This document shows positions 28,572-39,248 of a stretch of 53,408 bases of DNA, in pieces. Numbering within the stretch: the first letter of the stretch is position 1; each line of letters begins with the position of its first letter. Origin of the DNA: Variovorax sp. WDL1 (GTDB lineage: Bacteria; Pseudomonadota; Gammaproteobacteria; Burkholderiales; Burkholderiaceae_C); NCBI RefSeq assembly GCF_001541225.1, contig NZ_LMTS01000203.1:277-53684 (forward strand), written 5' to 3'. The translations under genes and the position numbers were made by a program. Under the pieces are notes generated by a model that saw only the letters and a list, made by a program, of their open reading frames with translations, did not search any database and was not told where the DNA came from.

Positions 28572-30329
28572 ATGCAAACCCTTGCCCCCACGCCGGCTCT
28601 TCTTTCGCTGCGCAACGGCGCCCAGGCTGTGCTCCAGACGCTGGTCGAGTGCGGTGTCGACACGATCTTCGGCTATCCCGGCGGCGCGGCGCTGCCCCTC
28701 TACGACGCACTCTTCGGCGAGCCGCGGCTGCGCCATGTGCTGGTGCGGCACGAGCAGGCCGCCGTGCATGCGGCGCAGGGCTACGCGCGCAGCACCGGCC
28801 GGGTCGGCGTGGTGCTCGTCACCTCCGGGCCCGGCGTCGGCAACACCATCACGGGACTGCTCGACGCGATCAGCGATTCGGTGCCGATCCTGTGCATCAG
28901 CGGCCAGGTCGCGACCGCGGTGATCGGCACCGATGCCTTCCAGGAAAGCGACGCGCTGGGCATGTCGCGGCCGGTGACCAAATGGAACCACCAATTGCGC
29001 ACGGCGGACGAGATTCCGTCCCGCGTGCGCCTCGCGCTGGAAATCGCCGCCGGTGGCCGGCCGGGGCCGGTGCTGCTCGACGTGCCCAAGGATGTGCAGC
29101 AGGCGCTGCGCGGCCATGAGGCCGTCGAGACCGCGACGGCGCGCCGGTACCGCAGCGGCGCCGATGCCCGGCTGCCGCGAGCCAGCCTGGCGCGCGCGGC
29201 CGACCTGCTGTCCACCGCGCGCCGGCCGGTGCTCTACGGCGGCGGCGGGCTGGTCAACGCCGGGCCGGCCGCCTGCGAGGCTTTCACGACGCTGGCGCGC
29301 CGCCTCGATGCGCCCTGCACACTGACACTGATGGGCCTGGGCGCCTTTCCGGCCTCCGACACGCGCTTCCTCGGCATGCTCGGGATGCACGGCACGCTGC
29401 AGGCCAACCTGGCCATGCACGAAGCCGACCTGGTGCTCTGCGTCGGCGCCCGCTTCGACGATCGCGTGACCGGCAAGCTGGCCGAGTTCTGCCCGCAGGC
29501 GCGCAAGGTCCACATCGACATCGATCCCGCGAGCATCGACAAGGTGGTCAAGGTCGACGTGCCGATGGTCGGCGACTGCGGCGCGGTGCTGGACGCGCTG
29601 CTCGCCATGCCCGCGCTCGACGGGTTGGGGCCCGAGCGCCTCGCGCCCTGGTGGCGGCGCATCGAGGGCTGGCGCGCACGTCGCTGCCTGGATTTCGCGC
29701 CGCGCACAGACACCATCCTGCCGCAGCAGTTGATGGTCTCGCTCCAGCAGGCACTCTCGGGCCGCGATGCCATCGTCTCCACCGATGTGGGCCAGCACCA
29801 GATGTGGGCCGCGCAATACCTGCGCTTCGAGCGCCCCCGCCGCTGGCTGACCTCGGGCGGCGCCGGCACCATGGGCTACGGCTTGCCGGCCGCGATCGGC
29901 GCGCAGATCGCGCACCCCGAGGCGCTCACGGTCTGCGTGAGCGGAGACGCCTCGGTGCTGATGAATATCCAGGAGCTCTCCACCGCCGTGCAGCATCGTG
30001 CGCCGGTCAAGGTGGTGCTCTGCAACAACGGCTATATGGGCATGGTGCGCCAGTGGCAGGAGCTCAACCATGGCAACCGCCTGAGCCATAGCTGGAACGA
30101 GGCGCTGCCCGACTTCGTCGCACTGGCCCGGGCCTTCGGCTGGGGGGCGCGGCGTGTGGCCGATCCGGCCGAACTGCACGATGCGCTGGCCGAATGCCTG
30201 GCCTGTCCCGGGCCCTTCTTCCTCGACGTGCAGGTGGCGGCGCAGGAGAACTGCTTCCCGATGATTCCCGCGGGGCAGGGCCACCACCGCGTGATGCTGG
30301 CCAGGGACACCTGGTACGAAGAGGCGTGA
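28572..30329 (+). CDS. Acetolactate synthase large subunit-like ThDP enzyme
   Basis: A 585-aa thiamine-diphosphate enzyme. The catalytic Glu61 is in [18 protein letters not shown] central nucleotide-binding-type domain carries [12 protein letters not shown], and the ThDP motif runs from GDASVLMN to [12 protein letters not shown]. These match anabolic acetolactate synthase large subunits (IlvB/IlvG type). No small regulatory subunit gene (ilvH/ilvN) is adjacent, unlike the normal ilvBH operon. It may be an extra copy for branched-chain amino acid synthesis under the divergent Lrp-type regulator, or a related ThDP lyase. Confidence 0.85.
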   Translation: MQTLAPTPALLSLRNGAQAVLQTLVECGVDTIFGYPGGAALPLYDALFGEPRLRHVLVRHEQAAVHAAQGYARSTGRVGVVLVTSGPGVGNTITGLLDAISDSVPILCISGQVATAVIGTDAFQESDALGMSRPVTKWNHQLRTADEIPSRVRLALEIAAGGRPGPVLLDVPKDVQQALRGHEAVETATARRYRSGADARLPRASLARAADLLSTARRPVLYGGGGLVNAGPAACEAFTTLARRLDAPCTLTLMGLGAFPASDTRFLGMLGMHGTLQANLAMHEADLVLCVGARFDDRVTGKLAEFCPQARKVHIDIDPASIDKVVKVDVPMVGDCGAVLDALLAMPALDGLGPERLAPWWRRIEGWRARRCLDFAPRTDTILPQQLMVSLQQALSGRDAIVSTDVGQHQMWAAQYLRFERPRRWLTSGGAGTMGYGLPAAIGAQIAHPEALTVCVSGDASVLMNIQELSTAVQHRAPVKVVLCNNGYMGMVRQWQELNHGNRLSHSWNEALPDFVALARAFGWGARRVADPAELHDALAECLACPGPFFLDVQVAAQENCFPMIPAGQGHHRVMLARDTWYEEA

Positions 30330-30459
30330 AGGCGGCTCGCACCGCCCGCCCTCAGCGCCCAAGCACCGAGCAAGCGATCGGTCCGCGGCTTTCTAGGCGG
30401 CCGCCATTGCCGGGATGCTCGTGCGAGTATCGCCACCCGGCTTCTTCAATCGGCTTCCC

Positions 30460-31413
30460 ATGGAATTGCGTCAGCTTCGCTACTTCGTTCGCACGGTCGA
30501 ACTCGGCAGCATCGGCCGCGCTGCGCTCGACCTCGATCTCGTGCAGTCGGCGCTCAGCCAGCAGATCAGCCGGCTCGAGAGCGAGCTGGCGACGCGCCTG
30601 CTGCAGCGCACCGCCAAGGGGGCTGTGCCCACCGAAGCCGGCCTGGCCTTCTTCCGCGAGGCGCAGCTCACGCTCCGGCACGCGGACCAGGCCGCGCGCG
30701 TCGCGCGGCATGCGAGGCTCACTGGCACCGTCAGCGTCGGGCTCGCCCCTACCACTGCCGCAGTGCTTGCGATGCCCTTCATGCGCGCGATGCGTGAGCG
30801 CTATCCCGACGTGCGGCTGCACATCGTCGAAAGCCTCTCGGGGCACCTGACGTCGATGCTCAATGCGCGGCAGCTCGATCTCGCGGTGCTCTTCAACACC
30901 CAGGCCGCGAGCCGCTGGAGCGTGATGCCGCTCCTGGAGGAAAGGCTGCTGCTGATCCGTGCCAGGCGCCACATGGCGCCCAGGGCCGCGGCGAGCAAGC
31001 GCAGCATCTCCACCGCGCAGCTGGCCAGGCTGCCGCTGATCCTGCCCACCGGCACGCATGGACTGCGCAGCGTCATCGATGCCGTCTTCCTGCGCGAGGG
31101 ACTGACGCCGAAGCTGGTGGCCGAGATCGACTCGCTGGCGGTGCTCATGGACACCGTCGATGCCGGCTTCGGGGCAACGGTGCAGCCCGGCGCGGCGCTC
31201 GGGCGATGGGCCGACGCCGCGGAGCGCTTCCATGTGGCGCCCCTCGCGGACCGCGAAGCGCGGCGGCGCAACGCCGTGTGCAGCCTCTCGGACGACGAGC
31301 TCTCGCCGGCCGCGATCGCGGTGCGCATCGTGCTGACCGACACCGCGCAGGGTCTGGTGCGTGGAGGAAGCTGGCCCGGCGCCGCGCTCGCGGTCGCCCC
31401 TGGTCTGCGGTAG
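30460..31413 (+). CDS. LysR-family regulator, TcuR-like
   Basis: A 317-aa LysR regulator. The ATG at 30460 gives MELRQLRYFVRTVELGSIGRAA; the 45 nt upstream in frame are unlikely to be coding. HTH residues LVQSALSQQISRLESELATRLLQR precede the effector domain. It sits in the same direction as tcuA-tcuB, 95 bp upstream, with a T-N11-A dyad in the gap. In Salmonella the LysR protein TcuR controls tcuABC, which suggests the same role here. Confidence 0.9.
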   Translation: MELRQLRYFVRTVELGSIGRAALDLDLVQSALSQQISRLESELATRLLQRTAKGAVPTEAGLAFFREAQLTLRHADQAARVARHARLTGTVSVGLAPTTAAVLAMPFMRAMRERYPDVRLHIVESLSGHLTSMLNARQLDLAVLFNTQAASRWSVMPLLEERLLLIRARRHMAPRAAASKRSISTAQLARLPLILPTGTHGLRSVIDAVFLREGLTPKLVAEIDSLAVLMDTVDAGFGATVQPGAALGRWADAAERFHVAPLADREARRRNAVCSLSDDELSPAAIAVRIVLTDTAQGLVRGGSWPGAALAVAPGLR

Positions 31414-31430
31414 TCCCGGCTGCAGCCCCA

Positions 31431-31443
31431 TCACGATTCGTGA
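31431..31443. promoter_or_regulatory. LysR-box dyad upstream of tcuA
   Basis: TCACGA-T-TCGTGA is a perfect 13-bp dyad and fits the T-N11-A form of LysR sites. Its centre is 72 bp upstream of the tcuA ATG, and it lies 18 bp after the LysR-type gene. Confidence 0.55.
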
Positions 31444-31508
31444 AGGGGCCATGCCGCGTGCCCCCTGGGCAGGACGCACCGGCCGGCATAGAGTTGCCGC
31501 TTTCCTCG

Positions 31509-32966
31509 ATGAAACAAGAGAACGCGGTGCACGAAGCCCTGGATGTCCTGGTGATTGGCGGCGGCAATGCCGCGCTCTGCGCGGCCCTGATGGCGCGCGA
31601 GGCCGGCGCCTCGGTGCTGCTGCTGGAGGCTTCGCCCAAGGCCTGGCGGGGCGGCAATTCGCAGCATGTGCGCAACCTGCGCTGCATGCACGACGCGCCG
31701 CAGGACGTGCTGGTCGACGCCTATCCCGAAGAAGAGTACTGGCAGGACCTGCTGAAGGTGACCGGCGGGCGCACCAACGAGAAGCTGGCGCGGCTGGCGA
31801 TCCGCGCCTCTTCCGATTGCCGAGACTGGATGCGCAGCCACGGCGTGCATTTCCAGCCGCCGCTGTCGGGCGCGCTCCACGTGGCGCGCACCAACGCCTT
31901 CTTCATGGGCGGCGGCAAGGCGCTGGTCAACGCCTACTACCGCAGCGCGCAACGGTTGGGCGTGGCGATCCGCTACGAGACGCCGGTGGTCTCCATCGAA
32001 CTCGACGGTGAGCGCTTCGTCGCCGCCCGCACTGCATCCGGCGAGCGCATCGAGGCAAAGAGCTGCGTGCTGGCCGCCGGCGGCTTCGAGTCGAACCGCG
32101 AATGGCTGCGCGAAGCCTGGGGCCGGAACGAGCGTGGCGAATGGCCGGCCGACAACTTCCTGATCCGCGGCACGCGCTTCAACACAGGCGTGCTCCTCAA
32201 GCACATGATCGATGCCGGCGCCGACACCATCGGCGATCCGTCCCAGTCGCACTGCGTGGCCATCGATGCGCGCGCGCCGCTCTACGACGGCGGCATCTGC
32301 ACCCGCATCGACTGCGTGTCGCTGGGGGTGGTGGTCAACCGCGAGGCGCAGCGCTTCTACGACGAAGGCGAGGACTTCTGGCCCAAGCGCTACGCGATCT
32401 GGGGCCGCCTGGTCGCGAAGCAGCCGGGACAGATCGCGTGGTCGGTGATCGACCGCAAGGCGGTGGGGCGCTTCATGCCGCCGGTGTTTCCCGGCACCGA
32501 GGCCGGCACGCTGGAAGAACTCGCGCGCAAGATCGGGCTGGACGAGGCGGCCTTCCTGCAGACCATTGGCGGCTACAACGCGGCCTGCCGCGTCGGCATG
32601 TTTGACCATACCGTCCTGGACGACTGCCACACCGAAGGCCTGGCCCCGGCCAAGACGCACTGGGCGCGGCCGCTGGACACCGCGCCCTTCTACGCCTACC
32701 CGTTGCGCCCGGGCATCACCTTTACCTACCTCGGCCTCGAGGTCGACGAGACGGCGGCGGTGCGTTTCGGCGGCCGGGCGAGCCCGAATCTCTTCGTGGC
32801 CGGCGAGATGATGGCCGGCAACGTGCTGGGCCAGGGCTACACGGCGGGCGTGGGCATGAGCATCGGCACGGCCTTCGGCCGCATCGCCGGCACCCAGGCC
32901 GCGCGCGCCGCATCGAACGACAGGTACAGGACATCGAGGGAGACCGCCGTTGCAGCCGCTTACTGA
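31509..32966 (+). CDS. tcuA: FAD-dependent tricarballylate dehydrogenase-like protein TcuA
   Basis: A 485-aa flavoprotein of the fumarate reductase/succinate dehydrogenase flavoprotein type. The N-terminal Rossmann motif is [19 protein letters not shown], the C-terminal FAD-binding stretch is [21 protein letters not shown]. In Salmonella TcuA oxidises tricarballylate to cis-aconitate and TcuB reoxidises its flavin. The next gene is tcuB-like and overlaps by 17 nt, which supports the assignment; the substrate in this organism could be another carboxylate. A tcuC transporter is not seen. Confidence 0.9.
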   Translation: MKQENAVHEALDVLVIGGGNAALCAALMAREAGASVLLLEASPKAWRGGNSQHVRNLRCMHDAPQDVLVDAYPEEEYWQDLLKVTGGRTNEKLARLAIRASSDCRDWMRSHGVHFQPPLSGALHVARTNAFFMGGGKALVNAYYRSAQRLGVAIRYETPVVSIELDGERFVAARTASGERIEAKSCVLAAGGFESNREWLREAWGRNERGEWPADNFLIRGTRFNTGVLLKHMIDAGADTIGDPSQSHCVAIDARAPLYDGGICTRIDCVSLGVVVNREAQRFYDEGEDFWPKRYAIWGRLVAKQPGQIAWSVIDRKAVGRFMPPVFPGTEAGTLEELARKIGLDEAAFLQTIGGYNAACRVGMFDHTVLDDCHTEGLAPAKTHWARPLDTAPFYAYPLRPGITFTYLGLEVDETAAVRFGGRASPNLFVAGEMMAGNVLGQGYTAGVGMSIGTAFGRIAGTQAARAASNDRYRTSRETAVAAAY

Positions 32967-34158
32967 ACTCGTCGCGCGCGCCAGGTCGGACGCAGATGGC
33001 GTGGGCGCCGCCGATCCGCGCGTCATTCCGATCCGGCCCGCGTTGCCGCTCGCCGCCACCGAGCAAGAGGTGGCCCGCATCCTGCAGATCTGCAACGCGT
33101 GCCGGTATTGCGAGGGCTTCTGCGCGGTGTTCCCCGCAATGACGCGCCGGCTGGAGTTCGGCAAGGCCGACACGCACTACCTGGCCAACCTGTGCCACAA
33201 CTGCGGCGCCTGCCTGCATGCCTGCCAGTACGCGCCGCCGCACGAGTTCGCGGTCAACGTGCCGCGGGCGATGGCCCAGGTGCGGATGCAGACCTACCAG
33301 GACTACGCGTGGCCACCGGCGCTGGGTGCGCTCTACGGCCGCGCGGGGCTGACCGTTGCGCTGGCGCTTGCCGGCGGCCTCGCGCTGTTCCTGGTGCTGG
33401 CGGTGGCGATGTCGGGCTCGCTTCTGCACGAGCCGTTGGCCGGTGACTTTTACGCGATCTTCCCGCACAACTTCCTGGCGGGCGTGTTCGGCGCGGTGTT
33501 CCTCTTCGCAGTGTTCGCGCTCGGCATGGGCCTGCGGCGCTTCTGGCGCGAGGTCTCGCCGGCGCGCGAGGGCCGGAGCACGGGCGGCGCGTCCGCCGAG
33601 GCGGCGCGCGATGTGCTGCGCCTCAAGTACCTCGACGGCGGCCATGGCGAGGGCTGCAACAACGAGGACGACCGCTTCACACTGTGGCGCCGGCGCTTCC
33701 ATCACTTCACCTTCTACGGCTTCATGCTGTGCTTTGCTTCCACCTGCGTGGCGACGCTCTACCACTACCTGCTCGGGCTCCCGGCGCCCTATGCGCTCGC
33801 GAGCCTTCCGGTGCTGCTGGGCACGGCCGGCGGCATCGGCCTGGTGATCGGGCCGCTCGGGCTGCTGTGGATGAGCCTCCGGCGCGACCCGGCCCACGGC
33901 GACCAGGCGCAGCGGCCGATGGACCGCGGCTTCATCGCGTTGCTGCTGTTGACCAGCCTCACGGGACTGGCGCTGCTGGCCTGGCGCGACACGGGCTTCA
34001 TGGCGCTGCTGCTGGCGGTGCACCTCGGGGTGGTGATGGCGTTGTTCCTGACGCTGCCCTACGGCAAGTTCGCGCACGGCATCTTCCGCTCGGCAGCGCT
34101 GCTCAAGTTCGCGATCGAGAAGAGGCTGCCCAACCGGTTGCAACTGGGCACCGACTGA
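32950..34158 (+). CDS. tcuB: TcuB-like iron-sulfur/cytochrome membrane protein
   Basis: A 402-aa membrane protein starting at TTG 32950 inside the end of tcuA. Two ferredoxin-type cysteine clusters are at C48-C51-C54-C58 and C82-C85-C88-C92, followed by about six hydrophobic transmembrane segments with histidines that could bind heme. It should pass electrons from the TcuA flavin to the quinone pool. Family name in databases: tricarballylate utilisation 4Fe-4S protein TcuB (CitB type). Confidence 0.9.
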   Translation: MQPLTELVARARSDADGVGAADPRVIPIRPALPLAATEQEVARILQICNACRYCEGFCAVFPAMTRRLEFGKADTHYLANLCHNCGACLHACQYAPPHEFAVNVPRAMAQVRMQTYQDYAWPPALGALYGRAGLTVALALAGGLALFLVLAVAMSGSLLHEPLAGDFYAIFPHNFLAGVFGAVFLFAVFALGMGLRRFWREVSPAREGRSTGGASAEAARDVLRLKYLDGGHGEGCNNEDDRFTLWRRRFHHFTFYGFMLCFASTCVATLYHYLLGLPAPYALASLPVLLGTAGGIGLVIGPLGLLWMSLRRDPAHGDQAQRPMDRGFIALLLLTSLTGLALLAWRDTGFMALLLAVHLGVVMALFLTLPYGKFAHGIFRSAALLKFAIEKRLPNRLQLGTD

Positions 34159-34172
34159 GCGGCGTCATCGCA

Positions 34173-34445
34173 TCAGCTCGCACCGCCTGCCTGGAAATCG
34201 GTGCTTCGCAGGCGGATCTCGACGCGCGGATTCTCGCGGTAGCGGGCAGTCGCCAGGGCGTCGATGGAATCGGCGTTCCGGTCGTACGTCCGCACCAGCT
34301 CCAGTTCACCGTCGGCGGCCTGGAAGCGCGCGTGCAGCGCCTCTTCGTCGATCCGGGCAATGATGCGGGCCCCGTCGTACCCGTCGGGGTAGATGGCGAA
34401 CTGGACGCTGCCGGCTGCGGGAAGGAAGATTGCTTCGGAGGCCAT
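34173..34445 (-). CDS. DUF1488-family small protein
   Basis: A 90-aa protein. The pattern VQFAIYPDGYDGARIIARI, followed by EALHARFQA and a helical C-terminal half, resembles DUF1488 proteins of unknown function. It converges on tcuB with a 14-bp gap. The upstream region contains a perfect CRP-type site (34529-34544). Confidence 0.65.
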   Translation of the reverse strand: MASEAIFLPAAGSVQFAIYPDGYDGARIIARIDEEALHARFQAADGELELVRTYDRNADSIDALATARYRENPRVEIRLRSTDFQAGGAS

Positions 34446-34528
34446 AGGAACTTTGGTATTCGTTCTGGCAGTATCGGATCTTGGGCTCCAGCAAAAAATA
34501 CGCCAGACGGTCTATATGGCCCACAGAC

Positions 34529-34544
34529 TGTGACCTATGTCACA
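34529..34544. promoter_or_regulatory. CRP/FNR-type palindrome upstream of the DUF1488 gene
   Basis: TGTGACCTATGTCACA equals the E. coli CRP consensus TGTGA-N6-TCACA exactly. It is centred about 91 bp upstream of the DUF1488 start and does not precede any other gene (the neighbouring methyltransferase-like gene ends here). No -35/-10 pair could be fixed with confidence. Confidence 0.55.
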
Positions 34545-34635
34545 CATTCGCAGTTTGCAGTGACCCCGGGGGCATCGCGGGCGGACCCGTTCCTTCATCG
34601 CTGGGCGCGGCGAGCCGAAGGCAAGGCCAAGGGCT

Positions 34636-35097
34636 TCAGAGCCATCGGCGCACCCTCGCCTTGTAGCTGGCATACACGTCACCGAATGCGGACGTGAGGG
34701 CTCTCTCCTCCGGCGCTATCTGGAAGCGGGTCATGTACGCCACGAACACGATCGGTCCGGCCAGGGTCCAAGGCGCGCTGAGAAACACCGTCCAGCCGAC
34801 GAGCACGAAGAGCAAACCAACGTACATCGGATTGCGGGTGATCCGGTAGATCCCGGTGGTGACCAACGATGAGGCGGTCTCGGGCTTCATCGGGTTCAGG
34901 GTTGTCCTGGCCTGGTGAAAGGCGGCGACGCCTGCAGCGTTGAATGCGGCGCCGACGAGTGCGATGGCAACTGCCAGCGCAATGCGCAGGGAAGCAGCGA
35001 CTTCGAAGGTCGGCGTGAGCCGGGAGACCGCCCACATCGCCAGCGCGAGAACCAACGCCACGATCGGGGGCGGAACCTTCAGTTCGAGTGCATTCAT
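34636..35097 (-). CDS. Isoprenylcysteine carboxyl methyltransferase-family membrane protein
   Basis: A 153-aa integral membrane protein with four hydrophobic segments. The conserved PEMT/ICMT stretch TTGIYRITRNPMYVGLL and the C-terminal PEERALTSAFGDVYASYK are present. Bacterial members are usually assigned methyltransferase function by homology only; the substrate is unknown. It lies 46 bp after ureG on the same strand and may be read through from the urease genes. Confidence 0.85.
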   Translation of the reverse strand: MNALELKVPPPIVALVLALAMWAVSRLTPTFEVAASLRIALAVAIALVGAAFNAAGVAAFHQARTTLNPMKPETASSLVTTGIYRITRNPMYVGLLFVLVGWTVFLSAPWTLAGPIVFVAYMTRFQIAPEERALTSAFGDVYASYKARVRRWL

Positions 35098-35143
35098 GGG
35101 ATTCCTGTCTCGAATGCTTCGCAGCTGATTCGATGTGCCGGGT

Positions 35144-35794
35144 TCAGTGCTCGGCCAGCATCCCGCGTTCCTCGATGAAGGAGACGACCGCCGCCAGCCC
35201 GTCGTTCGTCTTGAGGTTGGTCATCACGAAGGGCCGTTGCTTCCGCATGCGCCTGGTGTCGGCTTGCATCACGCCCAGGTCGGCGCCCACATAAGGCGCA
35301 AGGTCGGTCTTGTTGATCACGAACAGGTCGCTCTTGGTAATGCCGGGGCCGCCCTTGCGCGGGATCTTCTCGCCGGCCGCGACGTCGATCACGTAGATCG
35401 TGAGGTCGCTGAGCTCGGGGCTGAAGGTGGCGGCCAGGTTGTCGCCGCCGCTCTCGACGAAGACCACGTCCGCATCGGGAAACTCGGCCAGCATGCGGTC
35501 GATGGCCTCGAGGTTGATCGAGGCGTCCTCGCGGATCGCCGTGTGGGGGCAGCCGCCGGTCTCCACGCCCATGATGCGCTCGGCCGGCAGTGCGCCGGCC
35601 ACCGTCAGCAGGCGCTGGTCTTCCTTGGTGTAGATGTCATTGGTGATGGCGATCAGGTCGTACTTGTCGCGCATCGCCTTGCAGAGCATCTCCAGCAGGG
35701 TGGTCTTGCCGGAGCCGACCGGGCCGCCGATGCCCACGCGCAGGGGCGGCAGTCTCTTGGTGCGATGGGGAATGTGGTGCAGGGCGGAGCTCAT
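35144..35794 (-). CDS. ureG: Urease accessory GTPase UreG
   Basis: SIMIBI-class GTPase of 216 aa that supplies energy and nickel for urease activation. The P-loop is [12 protein letters not shown] (about residues 24-35), followed by [21 protein letters not shown] (nickel-binding CPH) and [12 protein letters not shown] (GTP specificity). Last of the urease genes, 15 bp after ureF. Confidence 0.97.
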   Translation of the reverse strand: MSSALHHIPHRTKRLPPLRVGIGGPVGSGKTTLLEMLCKAMRDKYDLIAITNDIYTKEDQRLLTVAGALPAERIMGVETGGCPHTAIREDASINLEAIDRMLAEFPDADVVFVESGGDNLAATFSPELSDLTIYVIDVAAGEKIPRKGGPGITKSDLFVINKTDLAPYVGADLGVMQADTRRMRKQRPFVMTNLKTNDGLAAVVSFIEERGMLAEH

Positions 35795-35809
35795 GGAGGG
35801 CGGTTCGGA

Positions 35810-36499
35810 TCAGCTTCGGAAAAGACGGGAGTACTGGGTTTCGTGGCGCGCCGACAGCACGGCGAGCATGGGAGAGAAGGCCTGGCGCTCATCATCCGCC
35901 AGCGCGAGGGCCTGGTCTACTGCCGCGGGAATCTCGGCGGCCAGGCGGCCGAGGATGCGCTGGCCCGCGCTCTGGCCCAGCGGCACGGCCTTGACGGCGG
36001 CAGCCGCCATGTTCTCGGCCCAGCCGAAGGCGAAGGCCAGGCAGGCGTCGCGCAACGGCGCCTCGGTGCGGCCGGCCGCGAAGGCGAAGGCGATCGGGTA
36101 GCTCGCGGGCAAGGTGTCGAAGGCCGTGGCGGCATCGGCGTGCCCCAGCTTGAGCCATTCGACGAAGGATCGGCCCATCTGCTCGGTTTGCAGCCGGAAC
36201 TCGGCCGTTTCGCGAGTCTGGAACACCCAGTCGTTGAGATCGCGGATGCGTGCGATCTCTGCGTTGCGCCAGGCGCCGATGGCCTGCGCGACGACGGCCA
36301 GGTCGCTGCGCGCCAGGCTGAGGTGGAGCTGGTCGGCCAGCCAGTCGGACGCCGCTTCCTCGTTGCCGACGCCGGCCCATTCGATGGCCGCCTCCAGGCC
36401 TTCCGAATAGGAGAACCCGCCGACCGGCAGGGCCGGCGAGGCCAGCCAGATCAGCTGCAGCAGGCTGGCCGCGGGCAGGGTGCCCGGCGCGTCAGCCAT
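35810..36499 (-). CDS. ureF: Urease accessory protein UreF
   Basis: A 229-aa helical protein that acts with UreD/H and UreG to load nickel. The ATG at 36499 overlaps the ureE stop (TGATG); the codon before it is a TTG and is not needed. The family stretch [19 protein letters not shown] is near the N-terminus. Confidence 0.95.
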   Translation of the reverse strand: MADAPGTLPAASLLQLIWLASPALPVGGFSYSEGLEAAIEWAGVGNEEAASDWLADQLHLSLARSDLAVVAQAIGAWRNAEIARIRDLNDWVFQTRETAEFRLQTEQMGRSFVEWLKLGHADAATAFDTLPASYPIAFAFAAGRTEAPLRDACLAFAFGWAENMAAAAVKAVPLGQSAGQRILGRLAAEIPAAVDQALALADDERQAFSPMLAVLSARHETQYSRLFRS

Positions 36500-37095
36500 C
36501 AATGCGAATGGCCATGGCCATGCGCGTGATCGTGCGAATGGCCGTTGTGGTGATCGTGGCCGTGATCGTTCGCGGGCGCCGCGGCGTAGGCGTCGGGATG
36601 CAGCACCGGGCCCACGGGCGCGGCACCGTGCGAGTGGCCCTGCGCCCCATAGGCGCCGCCTTCGGGCTCGAAAGCCTCCTCCGCCTCGCGCACGATCAGG
36701 TGCATCGAGCGCAGCATGCCGGCCAGGACGTGGTCGGGCTCGATCTTCAGGTGGTCGGGCTTGAGCTCGATGGGCACATGCCGGTTGCCCAGGTGGTAGG
36801 CCGCGCGCATCAGGTCGAAGGGCGTGCCGTGCTCGCTGCAGTGCGTGATGACCAGCACCGGTTGCTTCGCCGCGATCACCTTGACGAGCGAGCCGTCTTC
36901 CGCCACGAGCACATCGCCGCCGCGCACCAGCGTGCCGCGCGGGAGGAACACGCCGAGCTGGCGGCCTTGCGAGTCTGTGGCGTCGAAGCGGCTCTTCTGG
37001 CGCACGTCCCAGTCAAGTTCGACGGTGGCGGCGCGCTTGAGCAGCACCGGCGCAAGGCCGCCGCCCTGGGGCATGAGTTTGTTGGCTGTGAGCAT
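36499..37095 (-). CDS. ureE: Urease accessory nickel chaperone UreE
   Basis: A 198-aa nickel-binding protein. The N-terminal domain leads to the conserved LGNRHVP (His ligand) in the C-terminal domain. The C-terminal tail is very His/Asp/Gly rich ([20 protein letters not shown]), which in other UreE proteins binds many nickel ions. It is the first gene of the ureE-F-G block, preceded by a perfect 16-bp palindrome. Confidence 0.96.
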   Translation of the reverse strand: MLTANKLMPQGGGLAPVLLKRAATVELDWDVRQKSRFDATDSQGRQLGVFLPRGTLVRGGDVLVAEDGSLVKVIAAKQPVLVITHCSEHGTPFDLMRAAYHLGNRHVPIELKPDHLKIEPDHVLAGMLRSMHLIVREAEEAFEPEGGAYGAQGHSHGAAPVGPVLHPDAYAAAPANDHGHDHHNGHSHDHAHGHGHSH

Positions 37096-37126
37096 GGGGT
37101 CTGCGTGTCGAGGGTCGGATAGAAAA

Positions 37127-37142
37127 TATAACGATCGTTATA
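37127..37142. promoter_or_regulatory. Perfect 16-bp palindrome between ureC and ureE
   Basis: TATAACGATCGTTATA is a perfect palindrome, 31 bp upstream of the ureE start and 76 bp past the ureC stop. Its A/T-flanked ACGATCGT core resembles operators of TetR-type repressors. It suggests that ureEFG has its own regulated promoter; the regulator is unknown. Confidence 0.6.
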
Positions 37143-37218
37143 ACTTTGTCCGCGTGGAGAGTCTCAGGCACTCGCACAATGGATTCGCGTTCACCTCGGC
37201 TCGTACGAGACCTGACAT

Positions 37219-38937
37219 TCAGAACAGAAAATACCGCTGCGCCATCGGCAACACCACCGCCGGATCACAGGTGAGCAACTGCCCATCGGCCCGCACCGCA
37301 TAGGTCTGCGCGTCGATCTCCATCTTCGGCGTGTAGCCGTTGTGCACCATGTCCTGCTTGCGCACGCCGCGGATGTTCTTCACCGCGCAGAGGGTCTTGG
37401 CAAGGCCATAGCGGTCGCCGATACCCGCCGCCAGCCCCGCTTGCGAGACGAAGGTCAGCGAGCTCCTGGCGAGCGCGCCGCCGAAGGCGCCGAACATCGG
37501 CCGGTAGTGCACCGGCTGCGGCGTCGGGATCGATGCGTTGGGGTCGCCCATCGCAGCCATCGCGATGCTGCCGCCCTTCAGGATGGTGAAAGGCTTGATG
37601 CCGAAGAAGGCCGGCTTCCACACCACCAGGTCGGCCCACTTGCCGACCTCGATGCTGCCCACCTCGTGCGAGATGCCGTGCGCGATGGCGGGGTTGATCG
37701 TGTACTTGGCCACGTAGCGCCTGGCGCGTGCGTTGTCGTTGCGGCTGCCGTCCTCGGACAGCTTGCCGCGCTGGGCCTTCATCTTGTGTGCGGTCTGCCA
37801 GCAGCGGATGATCACCTCGCCCACCCGCCCCATGGCCTGGCTGTCGGAGCTGAACATGCTGATCGCGCCCAGGTCGTGCAGGATGTCCTCGGCCGCGATG
37901 GTCTCCTTGCGGATGCGGCTCTCGGCGAAGGCCAGGTCCTCTGGAATGCCGGCGTCGAGGTGGTGGCACACCATCAGCATGTCGACGTGCTCGTCGAGCG
38001 TATTCACGGTGTAGGGCATCGTCGGGTTGGTGGAGGAGGGCAGGAAGTTCGCCTCGCCCACCACTCGCAGGATGTCCGGCGCATGGCCGCCGCCCGCGCC
38101 CTCGGTATGAAAGGCGCAGATGCCCCGGCCCTTCACCGCCGCGATGGTGTTCTCCACGAAGCCCGACTCGTTCAGGGTGTCGCTGTGGATCGCCACCTGC
38201 GTGTCGGTGGCGTCGGCCACGTCCAGGCAGTTGCTGATCGCCGACGGCGTGGTGCCCCAATCCTCGTGCAGCTTGAGGCCGATCACGCCGGCGTCGATCT
38301 GCTCGTGCAGTGCGGCCGGCAGGCTCGCGTTGCCCTTGCCGAGGAAGCCGAGGTTCATCGGAAAGGCGTCAGCCGCCTGCAGCATGCGCTCGATGTGCCA
38401 GGGGCCCGGCGTCGCGGTGGTGGCGAAGGTGCCGGTGGCCGGCCCGGTGCCGCCGCCCAGCATGGTGGTGACGCCCGAGGCGAGCGCCTCCTCGATCTGC
38501 TGCGGGCAGATGAAGTGGATGTGGCTGTCGATGCCGCCGGCGGTGACGATGTTGCCTTCGCAGCTGATGACCTCCGTGCCCGGGCCGATGACGATGTCCA
38601 CGCCCGGCTGCACGTCCGGGTTGCCGGCCTTGCCGATGGCGACGATGCGCCCGCCCTTCAGGCCGATGTCGGCCTTCACGATGCCCCAGTGGTCGAGGAT
38701 CAGCGCGTTGGTCATGACGGTGTCGACCACGCCCTCGGCGCGCGTGCGCTGCGATTGCGCCATGCCGTCGCGGATGGTCTTGCCGCCGCCGAACTTGACC
38801 TCCTCGCCGTAGCCGCCGGCGCGCAGGGTGTAGTCCTCCTCGACCTCGATCACAAGGTCGGTGTCGGCCAGCCGCACGCGGTCGCCCACCGTGGGCCCGA
38901 AGATTTCGGCGTAGGCACGCCGCCCGATCGTTGCCAT
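37219..38937 (-). CDS. ureC: Urease alpha subunit
   Basis: Catalytic subunit of urease, 572 aa from the ATG at 38937, the normal length. Nickel and active-site residues are in place: H139 and H141 (GIDSHIHF), the carbamylated lysine K222 ([11 protein letters not shown]), [21 protein letters not shown] and [10 protein letters not shown]. Frames further upstream belong to ureB and ureJ. It starts 2 nt after the ureB stop and is followed by a regulatory gap before ureE. Confidence 0.98.
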   Translation of the reverse strand: MATIGRRAYAEIFGPTVGDRVRLADTDLVIEVEEDYTLRAGGYGEEVKFGGGKTIRDGMAQSQRTRAEGVVDTVMTNALILDHWGIVKADIGLKGGRIVAIGKAGNPDVQPGVDIVIGPGTEVISCEGNIVTAGGIDSHIHFICPQQIEEALASGVTTMLGGGTGPATGTFATTATPGPWHIERMLQAADAFPMNLGFLGKGNASLPAALHEQIDAGVIGLKLHEDWGTTPSAISNCLDVADATDTQVAIHSDTLNESGFVENTIAAVKGRGICAFHTEGAGGGHAPDILRVVGEANFLPSSTNPTMPYTVNTLDEHVDMLMVCHHLDAGIPEDLAFAESRIRKETIAAEDILHDLGAISMFSSDSQAMGRVGEVIIRCWQTAHKMKAQRGKLSEDGSRNDNARARRYVAKYTINPAIAHGISHEVGSIEVGKWADLVVWKPAFFGIKPFTILKGGSIAMAAMGDPNASIPTPQPVHYRPMFGAFGGALARSSLTFVSQAGLAAGIGDRYGLAKTLCAVKNIRGVRKQDMVHNGYTPKMEIDAQTYAVRADGQLLTCDPAVVLPMAQRYFLF

Positions 38938-38939
38938 GC

Positions 38940-39248
38940 TCAGAGCTTTCCTTGAACCAGTCCGCGAAAGCCGTAGACCACGCGGTCGCCGGCGAAGTCC
39001 ACCAGCTCGACGGTGCGCTGCTGCCCCGGCTCGAAGCGCACCGCGGTGCCCGAGGCGATGTTCAGCCGCATGCCGCGCGCGGCCTCGCGGTCGAAGTCCA
39101 GCGCGCCGTTGGTCTCGGCAAAGTGGTAGTGGGAGCCGACCTGGATCGGCCGGTCCGCGGCGTTGCGCACCACCAGCGTCAGCACGCGGCGGCCGGGGTT
39201 GAGCGCATGGTCGCCCTCGTCGGTGATGAGCTCGCCCGGGATGATCAT
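38940..39248 (-). CDS. ureB: Urease beta subunit
   Basis: A 102-aa structural subunit. The ATG at 39248 gives MIIPGEL, and [19 protein letters not shown] and [12 protein letters not shown] are the family core and end. Its start overlaps the ureJ stop (ATGA). Confidence 0.97.
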   Translation of the reverse strand: MIIPGELITDEGDHALNPGRRVLTLVVRNAADRPIQVGSHYHFAETNGALDFDREAARGMRLNIASGTAVRFEPGQQRTVELVDFAGDRVVYGFRGLVQGKL

